Shown: piece after piece, positions 48,970 to 59,601 of the stretch
Numbering within the stretch: the first letter of the stretch is position 1
How the letters are laid out: each line of letters starts with the position of its first letter
NCBI GenBank assembly: GCA_014801865.1
Contig: JAAVDH010000035.1
Coordinates: 1-64,000, forward strand
Origin: Bacteroides sp.
GTDB lineage: Bacteria > Bacteroidota > Bacteroidia > Bacteroidales > Muribaculaceae
DNA: 64,000 nt
Direction of reading: 5' to 3'
Translations under genes and position numbers: made by a program
The notes under the pieces: generated by a model
The model's input: only the letters and a program-made list of their open reading frames with translations
Told to the model about the DNA's origin: nothing
Database searches by the model: none

Positions 48970-51363
48970 ATGAATATATATAAACGGTTAAAAATATTAC
49001 TCCTGCCTCTGACACTAATCGTTGCTTCATGCAGCGATATAATGACAGATGAAGGTGATTTATCGATTGACAATCCCGAGGCAGGCACTGAGTGTACTAT
49101 CTCGCTGCGACTTTCTGTCAGCGATGGTTTTGAAGGCGATAAGGCCGGCAGCCGTGCATTTGGCGTCGGGGACGTTGATGAAAATACCGTCAAAGACATC
49201 TGGTTCATAGAGTATAACGAGCAAGGCCGGCGTATAGGTTGGCCCCAATATTATGCACTCGAAAGTCAGGACGAGCTGAAAGATCTTCAAGTGATTGTGC
49301 CTAACCGCCCGGGGGTATATTTCAGCGGTCTGATTATCGCCAATACCCATGACCCGGATTTGCTTGACAGGAAAAATCAAGTAAACCTTGATATATGTAA
49401 TTACATCAAGGACTTCAGCACAGCATTCTATAAGGACATAGACGGGCCAAACAGCTGTATAACAACCGGACCCGACAGCATACATTACCTGCCGATGAGC
49501 GGATCGTTTGAGATTCACAAAAATGCAGGGGATGTGAACAATCAGGTCAGCTGCCGGCTCCGGCGCAACGTAGTAAAGATGGTGTTGCAGATTGAAGTTC
49601 CATCGGCCGAGGTCAAGCTGATCAACGGTCTTTGGCGCAATGTGCCTGACAGAGTGTGTTTTCTCGAACACTTTAATCACCCTGATTACGACATTACAAA
49701 AGTCAACGACGCTGCATATAAGTCAGTCTACTCCACTTATGAGAGTTTTTACAGTAAAGCAATGGGGGTGACTGATAATATTCCTGAGATAACAGTAAAG
49801 AACTGGACTGAAGATAAATTAGACCATATAGGAGCCAACCCTGAAAGTCTGGTGTATTACCTTCCGCGCAATGTGAGCGGTATACACGGTAACGCCGATG
49901 ACGAGCGAGACAAAAATCTTGCGGCCACGGATCTTAAAGCTACCTTTTTTGAGATTAATGCCAATGCCGGCAACTATCAGCTCCGTTACCGACTGTATCC
50001 GGGCAAAGACAAATTCTCTGACTTCAATCTGCTGCCTAATTACTGCTACACGATGCCGATTATAGTCAGAGCGCCGGGTGATCCGAACTCCGACTCGCGA
50101 GTGACAAATATGAATAAAATGAGACTCGATGAATCAAACTCATACATGATCAATCCGAGAATCAGAAATACATACGCCATACCTATTTCGCGAATCAATT
50201 ACTTCTGGCAAAACGAAGAGGGTACGAGCTCACCTAATGTCATCAATGAGTCAGACGAATGGATAGCGGAGGTTATCTGGCAGGATCAGCCGAGACCTCT
50301 CATAAGCTTCTATTCTTATGACAACGACCCCCTTTCAGGAAATTATGAGGGTAAGGGTGATGCGGCTTTCTATTTCCGACCTTTGGAAAATGCTGTGGGT
50401 AATGTTGTAATCGGTGTACGCAAAAAAACATCTCCCACTCCAGCCAGAGGCGAAAGAGAATATCTGTGGAGCTGGCATATCTGGCTCACAGACTATGAGC
50501 CGGATGATAATATATCCTCATGGGAGGATGGTAAATATATCTATCCCGTAACCGGGGGAGAGATCCATCGTTACGAGTCAAGCTTCTGGGATAAATCTTA
50601 TCTCAATAAGTATATCATGGATCGCAATCTTGGGGCCTCCGTAGCCAAACCGTCAACCGATCCGGCGGAGAACGCGCGTTCTTTCGGACTATACTATCAA
50701 TTCGGACGTTTCGCACCTATGCCTTACGCCAATGCAGAAGTCTATGATATGTCAGGAAAGGTCATATCTGAATTCAGCAACGGTGACATCAATATGATAG
50801 TTGTGCCACCTGCCGAAAACATCAGATATGCCGTCAAAAGGCCATACATGTTTTTTAAGCGTTCGGCCACAAATACCGATGAAAAAAGATGGCTGGCAAA
50901 CAATAGCTATGACAAGAACTCCTGGAACAATCCCGGCTGGCATACCTCAGGCACAAAAAGCCTTTTTGATCCGTGTCCTCCCGGGTGGTGTATCCCCGGA
51001 GATGCAGTGTGGGAAAGCTTCCGATCGTTTACAGTATCGGATGGTGTGAATGCGACTACACGATTCGAGGCATTATCTGATCCGGAGTATCCTTTCGGGA
51101 CTTATAACGGATATTATTTCTACCTTGATCCGAACACCCATGCCGTCGGTAAGACATGGTATCCCGCAGCCGGTGAAAGAGCCGGATCAAACGGCGCTAT
51201 GGCTGAGGTAAATAATAAGGGTGTATACTGGATGACTCTGCCGGCAAGTGCTAATTTCGGACAATGTATGGATATGAATTCAAAAGGTGTCCAGCTTACA
51301 GCAAACTATACTGACCACGGCGAACGAAGCGCGGCATCCTCAGTAAGATGTATCCGTCAATAA
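48970..51363 (+). CDS. Fimbrial tip/adhesin-like lipoprotein B, paralog of A
   Basis: Start MNIYKRLKILLLPLTLIVASCSD; HRYESSFWDKSYLNKYIMDRNLGAS, FGLYYQFGRFAPMPYA, LFDPCPPGWCIPGDAVWESF, RSAASSVRCIRQ. Confidence 0.75.
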   Translation: MNIYKRLKILLLPLTLIVASCSDIMTDEGDLSIDNPEAGTECTISLRLSVSDGFEGDKAGSRAFGVGDVDENTVKDIWFIEYNEQGRRIGWPQYYALESQDELKDLQVIVPNRPGVYFSGLIIANTHDPDLLDRKNQVNLDICNYIKDFSTAFYKDIDGPNSCITTGPDSIHYLPMSGSFEIHKNAGDVNNQVSCRLRRNVVKMVLQIEVPSAEVKLINGLWRNVPDRVCFLEHFNHPDYDITKVNDAAYKSVYSTYESFYSKAMGVTDNIPEITVKNWTEDKLDHIGANPESLVYYLPRNVSGIHGNADDERDKNLAATDLKATFFEINANAGNYQLRYRLYPGKDKFSDFNLLPNYCYTMPIIVRAPGDPNSDSRVTNMNKMRLDESNSYMINPRIRNTYAIPISRINYFWQNEEGTSSPNVINESDEWIAEVIWQDQPRPLISFYSYDNDPLSGNYEGKGDAAFYFRPLENAVGNVVIGVRKKTSPTPARGEREYLWSWHIWLTDYEPDDNISSWEDGKYIYPVTGGEIHRYESSFWDKSYLNKYIMDRNLGASVAKPSTDPAENARSFGLYYQFGRFAPMPYANAEVYDMSGKVISEFSNGDINMIVVPPAENIRYAVKRPYMFFKRSATNTDEKRWLANNSYDKNSWNNPGWHTSGTKSLFDPCPPGWCIPGDAVWESFRSFTVSDGVNATTRFEALSDPEYPFGTYNGYYFYLDPNTHAVGKTWYPAAGERAGSNGAMAEVNNKGVYWMTLPASANFGQCMDMNSKGVQLTANYTDHGERSAASSVRCIRQ

Positions 51364-51377
51364 AATTTGCATATTGG

Positions 51378-52244
51378 ATGAAATCAGGCTTAGGAGTCGT
51401 TTTGGCTGCATCAATGATTATGTCGGCCTCATGCTCAAGCACAAACAACAATGCTGATACACAAAGCGAGGCAAGCGAAGAACTATCTCCGCTCGCCTCG
51501 CTTTGCCGTAGCATAGATTATTCCGACACGGTATCGCTGAGCGACGAAGGTGTCATGACTCGTCGAATGATTGACATTGTGAAACTTATGCCTTACACTG
51601 ACAGTCTGACTACGAGCCAGGAACTGACAGCGTTTTTCAACAACATAAGCTCCGTACCCCGAAGTGTAGCTATCGTTGATAGTCTGGGAGACCTTTACCT
51701 CAATAATCCTGCTTCGCCGGTGAGGAACAATGAGCTTTATATCCGCTTCCTCCAAGCCATGCTTTCTGCCGATTCTATCGCAGACTACATGAGGCTGAGG
51801 AGTGAAGAGAATCTTCGCATTGCAAACCTCAATCGGACGGGAATTACAGCCAATAATTTTTCAATTCTTGACAGCAACGGCCTCACCCTGGAATTATTCT
51901 CAATCAAAGCACCTCATATCCTTCTTATCTTCTACGATCCGGAATGTTCGCATTGCACCGCCCAGTTGTCTGAGATTGCAGACTGCGAAAAGATAAACGA
52001 GTTAATCCAAAAAGACGAGCTTGTGATTGTCGCTGTTTATGCCGAAGGCAAGCGCTTAGTCTGGGAAAAGTCAAAAGCCGATATGCCCGGCAATTGGATA
52101 GTAGGCTATGACATGAGCGGGGTGCTGGACAACGACCTCTACAGCCTCCCCGCAATGCCTGTAATGTACCTCCTCGACAGCGACCATCGCGTAATGCTTA
52201 AAGACCCCGAATTCTCCTCTGTAGTCCAATGGCTCAGCAGATAA
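51378..52244 (+). CDS. Thioredoxin-fold lipoprotein with N-terminal DUF5106-like region
   Basis: MKSGLGVVLAASMIMSASCSSTN lipobox; HILLIFYDPECSHCTAQLSEI (CxxC), SLPAMPVMYLLDSDHRVMLKD. Confidence 0.75.
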   Translation: MKSGLGVVLAASMIMSASCSSTNNNADTQSEASEELSPLASLCRSIDYSDTVSLSDEGVMTRRMIDIVKLMPYTDSLTTSQELTAFFNNISSVPRSVAIVDSLGDLYLNNPASPVRNNELYIRFLQAMLSADSIADYMRLRSEENLRIANLNRTGITANNFSILDSNGLTLELFSIKAPHILLIFYDPECSHCTAQLSEIADCEKINELIQKDELVIVAVYAEGKRLVWEKSKADMPGNWIVGYDMSGVLDNDLYSLPAMPVMYLLDSDHRVMLKDPEFSSVVQWLSR

Positions 52245-52413
52245 TCGCTTATCTAATGCGCTCTCCTACCCTCTCTACAGTCATCGTCTTTGCAACTGAG
52301 AAACACCGCTATAGGTCTCTTGGGGCTTGGTTTATGTGAAAAAATTAAGATGTACGGTCGGCCATATTATCAAATGAATTGTTGTATCTTTGTAAGATTG
52401 TAAGATACAAAAT

Positions 52414-54192
52414 ATGAAGACATTTGAAGAACTTGGCGTAATCCCCGAGCTGCGCCGTGCCATAGAAGAGCTTGGATTTGAATCCCCGATGCCTGTGCAG
52501 GAGAAGGTTATACCCCATCTACTCTCAGAGCCGGGCGATGTGGTAGCCCTTGCTCAGACAGGTACAGGCAAAACTGCAGCTTTCGGTTTGCCTATTCTGC
52601 AACGTGTTGATCCCGCACTCCATAAGCCTCAGGCACTGATTATATCTCCCACGCGTGAACTGTGTCTGCAAATAGGCAGTGACCTGGCCGACTTTTCAAA
52701 ATATCTGCCCGAGATAAGGGTGCTTCCCGTATATGGCGGTTCAAGCATAGAAAGCCAGATACGCAGCCTGCGCAAGGGTGTGCAGATTATCGTGGCCACC
52801 CCTGGACGTCTGATAGACCTCATCAACCGTGGAGTCGTAGATATGAGCAATGTCCACACCGTGGTGCTTGACGAGGCTGATGAAATGCTCAACATGGGCT
52901 TCCTTGATTCGATTGATGCCATCCTCAGCCACGTTCCCGATGAGCGTAAGATGCTCATGTTCTCAGCTACTATGCCTAATGAGATAGCGCGTATAGCCAA
53001 GAAGTATATGAAGAATGCTCAGGAATTCGTGGTAGGCAACCGCAATGAAGGTTCCAAAAACGTGAAGCATGTATACTACATGGTACACGCCAAGGATAAA
53101 TACCTTGCACTCAAACGTATTGCCGACGATTCTCCATCGATATACGCTATTATCTTCTGTCGCACACGCCGCGACACTCAGGAGATAGCCGACAAACTGA
53201 TTCAGGACGGATATAACGCCGACGCACTGCATGGCGACCTGTCGCAGCAGCAGCGTGACCTCGTGATGAAGAAATTCCGCGACAAAGTGATAACCATGCT
53301 CGTGGCTACCGACGTGGCCGCTCGTGGACTTGACGTGGATGATCTCACCCACGTAATCAATTACGGACTACCCGATGATACCGCAGTATATACCCACCGC
53401 TCAGGTCGTACAGGCCGCGCCGGAAAGACCGGTGTATCTGTAGCCATCATCCACTCGCGCGAGCGTAATAAACTGCGTGAGATCGAACGAGCCATAGGCA
53501 AAACATTCGAGCGTAAGGACGTGCCTACTCCTCAGCATATTATTGAAAAGCAGATTTACAATCTGGCCGACAAACTTGAACGTGTAGAGGTTGACGAGAC
53601 CGAAATTGCAAAATATCTACCCGGCGTAAGCCGTAAGCTCAGCTGGCTGTCAGACGAAGACCTGCTGAAGCGAGTTGTATCACTTGAGTTCAATCGTCTG
53701 CTTGACTACTATAAGGATGCGCCCACTATCGACTATATCGACGAGAAACCACGTAAGGAGCGTAAGGACCGTCCGGAACGCGACGACCGCCCCCGCACCG
53801 AAGCCGAGAAAGACCGCCGCACGGCTGCCAGAGGTATGGCCCGACTGTATGTCAATGTAGGCAAGAGCGACGGATTCTTCGCAGGCAACCTCATAGACCT
53901 GCTCAACAACGTAGTCAATGGTCCACGAGTAGATGTGGGCCGCATAGACCTCATGCCCGGATACTCACTCTTCGATGTGTCAAAGAAAGACGCACGCCGC
54001 GTGATAGAAGGCATCACGGGTAGCGAATTTGCCGGTAAGCGCCTCTACAGCGAGGTAGCCGACCCCGACAAGAACTATGCCCGCGCCTCAGCACGCAAAA
54101 ATAAGCATAGCGATGACACCCAGACCACTGCCGACTACTTCAAGGCCAAACACTCAAAGAAGAGCGGCAAGAAATCCTACCACAGAAAGTAA
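52414..54192 (+). CDS. deaD: DEAD-box RNA helicase with C-terminal DbpA-like RNA-binding domain
   Basis: ALAQTGTGKTAAFGLPIL, VLDEADEMLNMGF, FSATMP, ARGLDVDDLTHVINYGLP, HRSGRTGRAGKTG; C-term LYVNVGKSDGFFAGNLIDLL. Confidence 0.95.
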   Translation: MKTFEELGVIPELRRAIEELGFESPMPVQEKVIPHLLSEPGDVVALAQTGTGKTAAFGLPILQRVDPALHKPQALIISPTRELCLQIGSDLADFSKYLPEIRVLPVYGGSSIESQIRSLRKGVQIIVATPGRLIDLINRGVVDMSNVHTVVLDEADEMLNMGFLDSIDAILSHVPDERKMLMFSATMPNEIARIAKKYMKNAQEFVVGNRNEGSKNVKHVYYMVHAKDKYLALKRIADDSPSIYAIIFCRTRRDTQEIADKLIQDGYNADALHGDLSQQQRDLVMKKFRDKVITMLVATDVAARGLDVDDLTHVINYGLPDDTAVYTHRSGRTGRAGKTGVSVAIIHSRERNKLREIERAIGKTFERKDVPTPQHIIEKQIYNLADKLERVEVDETEIAKYLPGVSRKLSWLSDEDLLKRVVSLEFNRLLDYYKDAPTIDYIDEKPRKERKDRPERDDRPRTEAEKDRRTAARGMARLYVNVGKSDGFFAGNLIDLLNNVVNGPRVDVGRIDLMPGYSLFDVSKKDARRVIEGITGSEFAGKRLYSEVADPDKNYARASARKNKHSDDTQTTADYFKAKHSKKSGKKSYHRK

Positions 54193-54206
54193 TCCCGCTC
54201 TTATAT

Positions 54207-54253
54207 AATAATCAGGCCGTATTATCCATTTTGGATAATACGGCCTGATTATT
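54207..54253. terminator. Bidirectional hairpin terminator between convergent genes
   Basis: AATAATCAGGCCGTATTATCCA-TTT-TGGATAATACGGCCTGATTATT, perfect 22-bp stem. Confidence 0.9.
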
Positions 54254-54273
54254 ATCAGATAGGTTTCTTTAGA

Positions 54274-56169
54274 TCAATTGATGGCAATCTTAACTACATT
54301 ACTACCCTGACGCACAATGTACAGTCCGGTAGGAAGATTATCAATAGAGTTGCTCACCCTCATACCGGAGATACTGTAAACCTCCATTGGAGCAGCCTGA
54401 TCAATAATAGGCCGTGAATCGACTATCGGACTATCAATACCTGAAAAATCTTCCTTGACGATATTTGAGAACAGCATCCACGGCATCATAGAATCGTAGA
54501 GCTCGTACGATTCGGCAGGAACATGAAGTATCACATTTCTATATTGCTCTTGCGAAAAAGTAGACTCGGATGTTTCGGGACTGTGTACTGCCTTAGGAGG
54601 TCTTGCTGCCATCACATATAGTTCTTTTAACCCACTTCCAGTAAAGACATTGGACGCTATATTATTAATATTCGGAGGAAGGATAAGTGACTCAAGACTC
54701 TCACAATTATAGAACATCTTCTTCGGCAAAGTCATGACTCCGGATGTCAGAGTAACATCCTTAAGGGAGCTACATCCCGAGAATGTCTCGGGCTCCAAAC
54801 TATTTATGTTTGGAGGTATAACAATTGATTGGATATACTCATTGCCGGCAAAATAATCCGGCAGAGATGTAAGAACAGGACCAATCTTTACCATTTCAAT
54901 AGGAGAAGTAGTGAAGAGTTCCAATGGTTGAGAAACATATCTTCCAAGGTACAAATATCTAACAGAATGAACTGGCGGATACCCTGACCAGTTACCCATT
55001 CTTTCAACAGTCAAGACATTGTCGCTATCTTCGAAAACAAGATGTTCTATATTTGAGTCCAGGAGGAAGAAAATGCTAACAGTCATTACATCACCAGGTA
55101 TGGAAAGTGACTTAAGACTATCGCAGTTCTTGAACACCTTGCTTTCTATAGTTCTCATTGAATGAGGTAATTGAATGGACGTAAGCGAAGTACAGTCACT
55201 GAAAGCCTCTGATTCAATTGTAGCGAATCCTTCAGGTATTTCAATAGATTCAATCTCTTTACAACTTATATACGCGTTATTGATTACCCCCATAGCCATA
55301 GGCCACTTTGGTTCGGAGACTTTGCTATCCTTAAATGCGGCTGCACCTATCTTTTTGAGATTGGGTCCAATCTCAACCTTAGCTACAGCTGTATAACTAA
55401 AAGCATAATCACCTATTTCTACCAAGGAGGCCGGAAAACCTCCCATAGAAAAATTATTACACCCGTAAAATGCCTCTTTTCCGATTGTTTCAAGCCCATC
55501 CGATGAGAATTTTACAGCCTTGAGTTTCTTACACATTTTGAAAATTCTGTCCGGAAGCTGCTTTACCATAGGGCCGATAGTCACATCATCCAGTTGTGAA
55601 TCATAAAACAACACTTGCTGGTCAGTTGACGATTGATTCTCAGCTTTCGTCGTCATGTTTCTTCCAAGATAAATCTTCTTAACATTGGAGTTAAAACGTG
55701 TAGGTACGTGAAGCGCTTCATCCCCGTCCTCAAATACAAATTCCTCTATATCAACATAGTCTTTATTATAAGTTCCGCCATTACTACAAAACGAACCACA
55801 TATAGATGTAACGGAAGGTGGAATTATCAACTTCTTTATTCCGACGCAACCTGAAATGGCATTTGCATTAAATGTCGTTAAAGTAGAAGGTAACTCTATG
55901 TTCTTAATTAACGTATCGCCTGCAAAGCACCCATTCTCAAGCTCGGTCACATTATAAGTGCGACTATAGTATTGGACTGTCGGGAGAATCTTTATATTAG
56001 CCCTCTCTTCAGCTGGCAATGTAACGCCTGCCACACTCGCATAACTGCTCGTTCCCATGTCATGAATAGTATATACTATCCCATCAATCTTTACTCCGTT
56101 CTGAGCACTTACAATCAAGGAGCCCCATAACGCTCCTAATAATACCAATAAGCTCTTCTTCATAATCAA
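54274..56169 (-). CDS. BspA-like LRR_5 surface protein with T9SS-type-A-like C-terminus
   Basis: IEIPEGFATIESEAFSDCTSLTSIQLPHSMRTIESKVFKNCDSLKSLSIP repeats; C-term PMEVYSISGMRVSNSIDNLPTGLYIVRQGSNVVKIAIN. Confidence 0.88.
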   Translation of the reverse strand: MIMKKSLLVLLGALWGSLIVSAQNGVKIDGIVYTIHDMGTSSYASVAGVTLPAEERANIKILPTVQYYSRTYNVTELENGCFAGDTLIKNIELPSTLTTFNANAISGCVGIKKLIIPPSVTSICGSFCSNGGTYNKDYVDIEEFVFEDGDEALHVPTRFNSNVKKIYLGRNMTTKAENQSSTDQQVLFYDSQLDDVTIGPMVKQLPDRIFKMCKKLKAVKFSSDGLETIGKEAFYGCNNFSMGGFPASLVEIGDYAFSYTAVAKVEIGPNLKKIGAAAFKDSKVSEPKWPMAMGVINNAYISCKEIESIEIPEGFATIESEAFSDCTSLTSIQLPHSMRTIESKVFKNCDSLKSLSIPGDVMTVSIFFLLDSNIEHLVFEDSDNVLTVERMGNWSGYPPVHSVRYLYLGRYVSQPLELFTTSPIEMVKIGPVLTSLPDYFAGNEYIQSIVIPPNINSLEPETFSGCSSLKDVTLTSGVMTLPKKMFYNCESLESLILPPNINNIASNVFTGSGLKELYVMAARPPKAVHSPETSESTFSQEQYRNVILHVPAESYELYDSMMPWMLFSNIVKEDFSGIDSPIVDSRPIIDQAAPMEVYSISGMRVSNSIDNLPTGLYIVRQGSNVVKIAIN

Positions 56170-56314
56170 TGCATATATTATTTCTCAAAGTTAGGATGAA
56201 ATTACAAGCAAATCAAACATAAATACATTATTATATTCTTTTAACAACATTTTAACAACTCAACCATGTGCACATATGTTATACTTGCATATTTTTCTAC
56301 TACATAACTTTTTT

Positions 56315-58738
56315 ATGTCAAAAATTACCATTCCCGCAGGTAGCACACTCGAATTCTCAGAAGAATTAAGCGCTATTACATCAAGTATTGAAGCAAAAGA
56401 AGGCAGTACTATAATCCTTAGGAGTGCTGACCTGTATCTTACCAGCATCAAAGCCGGTCCTAAATGTAGAATTTTAGGAAATGGCTCTATTAGAGTTACC
56501 GATACTTTTAGTTTCGGGAAGGATTCAGTTATTGATTTAAGTAGTATATCCCTTACATTAGATCTCAATTCACTCGACAAAGAAGAAAAGGTGATGATCG
56601 GTCACCATTCAACACTTGTATTGCGTGATTACCCTATTACAGGAATAGGAGACTTTGTTTATTTTACTTTTGAGGAAACCACGACAACCACAAACAACAA
56701 CAATACTACAGTTACTACACTAAATCCTGACGGAGTCAGTACAACATTGGTAGCGCCATGTCGCCAGATATTCAAAAATGTAAAGGTTAAAGGTAAAGTC
56801 GCCACAGAAGAGGCCTATCCTGAATGGTTTGTTGATGAAGCAGATTATTCCACTTCTGACACACAGGGCAAGTGTGATGATTGGGCTCCGGCTATTAATA
56901 AGGTCTTTGACTTGTCTGCTAATGGTATCGTAAGATTGCAAAGCCGCCGCTATATGGTAAAGTCTACTATATGGGTTCCAACTAAGGGGCAACTTCTCGG
57001 TACCGGCAGTGGTATATGGCGAACCGTTGAAACCTCTCAAAGCTCGGGAGAAAAGAACGTAGATGTACAAAAAGCCGGAACTACAATTGATATAGGAAAA
57101 GATCCTTCCTTTACCGCTGGCTGTGTAATACTCGTTAACTACGACAAGTCTAAAGTTAATGCTATATCATCGTCAACGAGTGATGATACAAGTCTATACA
57201 ACATATTACGTAACCCCAGTGATAGTACTGACGTATATCAGTGTCTATTTGTCTACCCAGGCGGTAAGATTGCAAACCTCAACTTTATAAATACAGCGTA
57301 TTCTACATCTAAAGATCCAAACACATTTAAAAGCGGAGACTACACGTGTATCTTAGTAACCGGATGTATGGAATTTGATCAACTTTGTTTCCAGCTTTTC
57401 CCAAGAGGAATAGTTTGGTCAAGGGCGTACGCTGACCAGAAAAAGGTTACACGTTGTAAGTTTATGTATGACCGAGCCCAATCCGATAGTGATTATCAAC
57501 TGGATTTTAACAATGTAGGGGATGCGCTGGTATGTACTGGAAATTCATTTGATAGTGATGCGAGCAATGAATCTACTCATATTCGTATCTGCCAATGTTT
57601 CGGAGGGACCATTGCCGATAATATTATTAATGGCCATATATTGATAACTGGATGCAAGGCGATAGATTTCACAGGAAATCACCTGGAGAATGGTGCATTG
57701 ATGACAATTCGTAATTCTGCAGTAAATATCAATAACAACTTCTTTCAGAAAGGTATAACACCGAATATCTTAATACAATCTGATATTAACTATGATGCAT
57801 CTGTTGTAAATCTCACAAATAATTCTTTTGTTTATGTAGGTAACGAGGATTTCAAGTTGCTTAAAGATGGTAAATGGCAGTCAGGCTTACTTCCTGAAAT
57901 CAGTGACTATGATATAGAGTTGAGAGGAGTTGCTGTGCAAGGTACCGACGGGAAATATTATCCTCACGGTCCTATGGCGACATTAAACATTTCTAATTCG
58001 TTTCGATTCTTTGTCACAAGAGAACAGGCAGCACACGTTTATCCTACAGGAATAAAAATTTGCAAGAGTTATACAAACTTGGAACAGGATGCCGAATCAT
58101 TAGAAGAATTTAACCAAAGGAGTCAATTATACTCAACGCAAAGTGCTCTTAATGTTAGTAACGGAGTAGTCATCACTTCTCCTTGCGTAACTCTTAAGAA
58201 CTTAAATTCTGCATCAATGTCTGTATTTGGAACGACATCAAATACTCAATGGTTCTTAAACTCAAAGACGGCTACTACCGAAAATGGACGTGCTCGTATT
58301 TATACTTACTATGCTCAATTTATTTGGGATTTAGAAAAAAAATTAGTGACACCTGCGCCAACCATCTACACTGTTTTAGCTAACATCGGAAAAGGAGAAC
58401 CTAAAAATTCTACTGTAGACAAAGATGGTAATTTTATTCCGTCTAAGGGGGTGTTACTTCAAATTGGTCAGAATCCAGGATTTGCTGCTACGGCAATGGT
58501 TAGAATCATCAGACAACCCTCAGCTATAAGAGCCTCCAGAAATGATAATGCGCCTAATGACGGTGTGGACTATGTTGATATTCCACTAGTAAATTGCCGC
58601 ATACTACTTGACAATGGATACACTCTTAACGGATTTAAGTGGGCTGAAGCTAATTTACTGAGCGATATTGTAATAAATAAAGGGACGTCTCCTTCAAAAA
58701 TGACGTTTATGGGAGAAACATCTATTCTTGAAGAGTAG
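56315..58738 (+). CDS. Right-handed beta-helix protein, distant paralog of the 5755 product
   Basis: Start MSKITIPAGSTLEF (ATG 56315) favoured over 56276; EAYPEWFVDEADYS...DDWAPAINKVFDLSANGIVRLQSRRYMVKSTIWVP; GGTIADNIINGHILITGCKAIDFTGNHLEN. Confidence 0.6.
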   Translation: MSKITIPAGSTLEFSEELSAITSSIEAKEGSTIILRSADLYLTSIKAGPKCRILGNGSIRVTDTFSFGKDSVIDLSSISLTLDLNSLDKEEKVMIGHHSTLVLRDYPITGIGDFVYFTFEETTTTTNNNNTTVTTLNPDGVSTTLVAPCRQIFKNVKVKGKVATEEAYPEWFVDEADYSTSDTQGKCDDWAPAINKVFDLSANGIVRLQSRRYMVKSTIWVPTKGQLLGTGSGIWRTVETSQSSGEKNVDVQKAGTTIDIGKDPSFTAGCVILVNYDKSKVNAISSSTSDDTSLYNILRNPSDSTDVYQCLFVYPGGKIANLNFINTAYSTSKDPNTFKSGDYTCILVTGCMEFDQLCFQLFPRGIVWSRAYADQKKVTRCKFMYDRAQSDSDYQLDFNNVGDALVCTGNSFDSDASNESTHIRICQCFGGTIADNIINGHILITGCKAIDFTGNHLENGALMTIRNSAVNINNNFFQKGITPNILIQSDINYDASVVNLTNNSFVYVGNEDFKLLKDGKWQSGLLPEISDYDIELRGVAVQGTDGKYYPHGPMATLNISNSFRFFVTREQAAHVYPTGIKICKSYTNLEQDAESLEEFNQRSQLYSTQSALNVSNGVVITSPCVTLKNLNSASMSVFGTTSNTQWFLNSKTATTENGRARIYTYYAQFIWDLEKKLVTPAPTIYTVLANIGKGEPKNSTVDKDGNFIPSKGVLLQIGQNPGFAATAMVRIIRQPSAIRASRNDNAPNDGVDYVDIPLVNCRILLDNGYTLNGFKWAEANLLSDIVINKGTSPSKMTFMGETSILEE

Positions 58739-58977
58739 TATTCCTATTGGAATATCATTACAATTTTACCACCTCTACCCATATCTATCGTAACAAGGTA
58801 ACATTATTGGACGGATTGACGTTGCGGAAAACGCGTGTCGATCCGTCTTCGAGATTTTATCAGACGGATTAAATTTGTTACTTTTGCATTTGACTATTTA
58901 GAATTAAAGATGTCTAAGATAAGTAAGGCTAAAACTATCAGACTTACTTATCTATTCAACAACCTCAAGTAACGATT

Positions 58978-59601
58978 ATGAGACTACTCAACTCCATAAT
59001 AGCACTGATGATAGCGTCGAAGGCCATGGCTTTTGACGCATCGGAGGCATTTGTCAATGCGCCGGCCAATGTGTTTCCCCTGCTGGACTATAACACCAGG
59101 CTCGATATGGTCGACTATTTCAACAGCGGCTCGTCAACAGCCTCTACAAATTCACTGTCGGGCAAGAGCCGCATCACAGCCCTCAGCCCCGATAAAGTAG
59201 ACATAGATATGTCTGACGCATCGGATTATTCCGTATTCCTACTTCCGGACGGTAAGGATGGTGCGATAGGAGTTATATCCACCGTGGCCACTCCAGTTGC
59301 TGACAGTAATCTGAGGATGTTCACGTCAGACTGGTCCAATGATATCACGTCCAAGTCATTCACCGCTCCTACGCTTACCGACTGGCTTACTCCGGCGGGC
59401 AAAAAAAACATTGATGAAGTAGAGGCGATAGTGCCATTCATGACCACATCATACGCCTATAATCCGTCGACAAAGACACTCACCGTCACCAACAATACAG
59501 AATCGTTCCTGACCTCGGATGTCTATGACACCGTGCGCGATTATCTGCTCAACACCCTAACCTATAAGTGGGACGGCAAACGATTCACTCTTAGCAAATG
59601 A
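58978..59601 (+). CDS. DUF3256 family protein
   Basis: APANVFPLLDYNTRLDMVDYFNSGS, placed immediately upstream of xseA as usual in Bacteroidales. Confidence 0.7.
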   Translation: MRLLNSIIALMIASKAMAFDASEAFVNAPANVFPLLDYNTRLDMVDYFNSGSSTASTNSLSGKSRITALSPDKVDIDMSDASDYSVFLLPDGKDGAIGVISTVATPVADSNLRMFTSDWSNDITSKSFTAPTLTDWLTPAGKKNIDEVEAIVPFMTTSYAYNPSTKTLTVTNNTESFLTSDVYDTVRDYLLNTLTYKWDGKRFTLSK

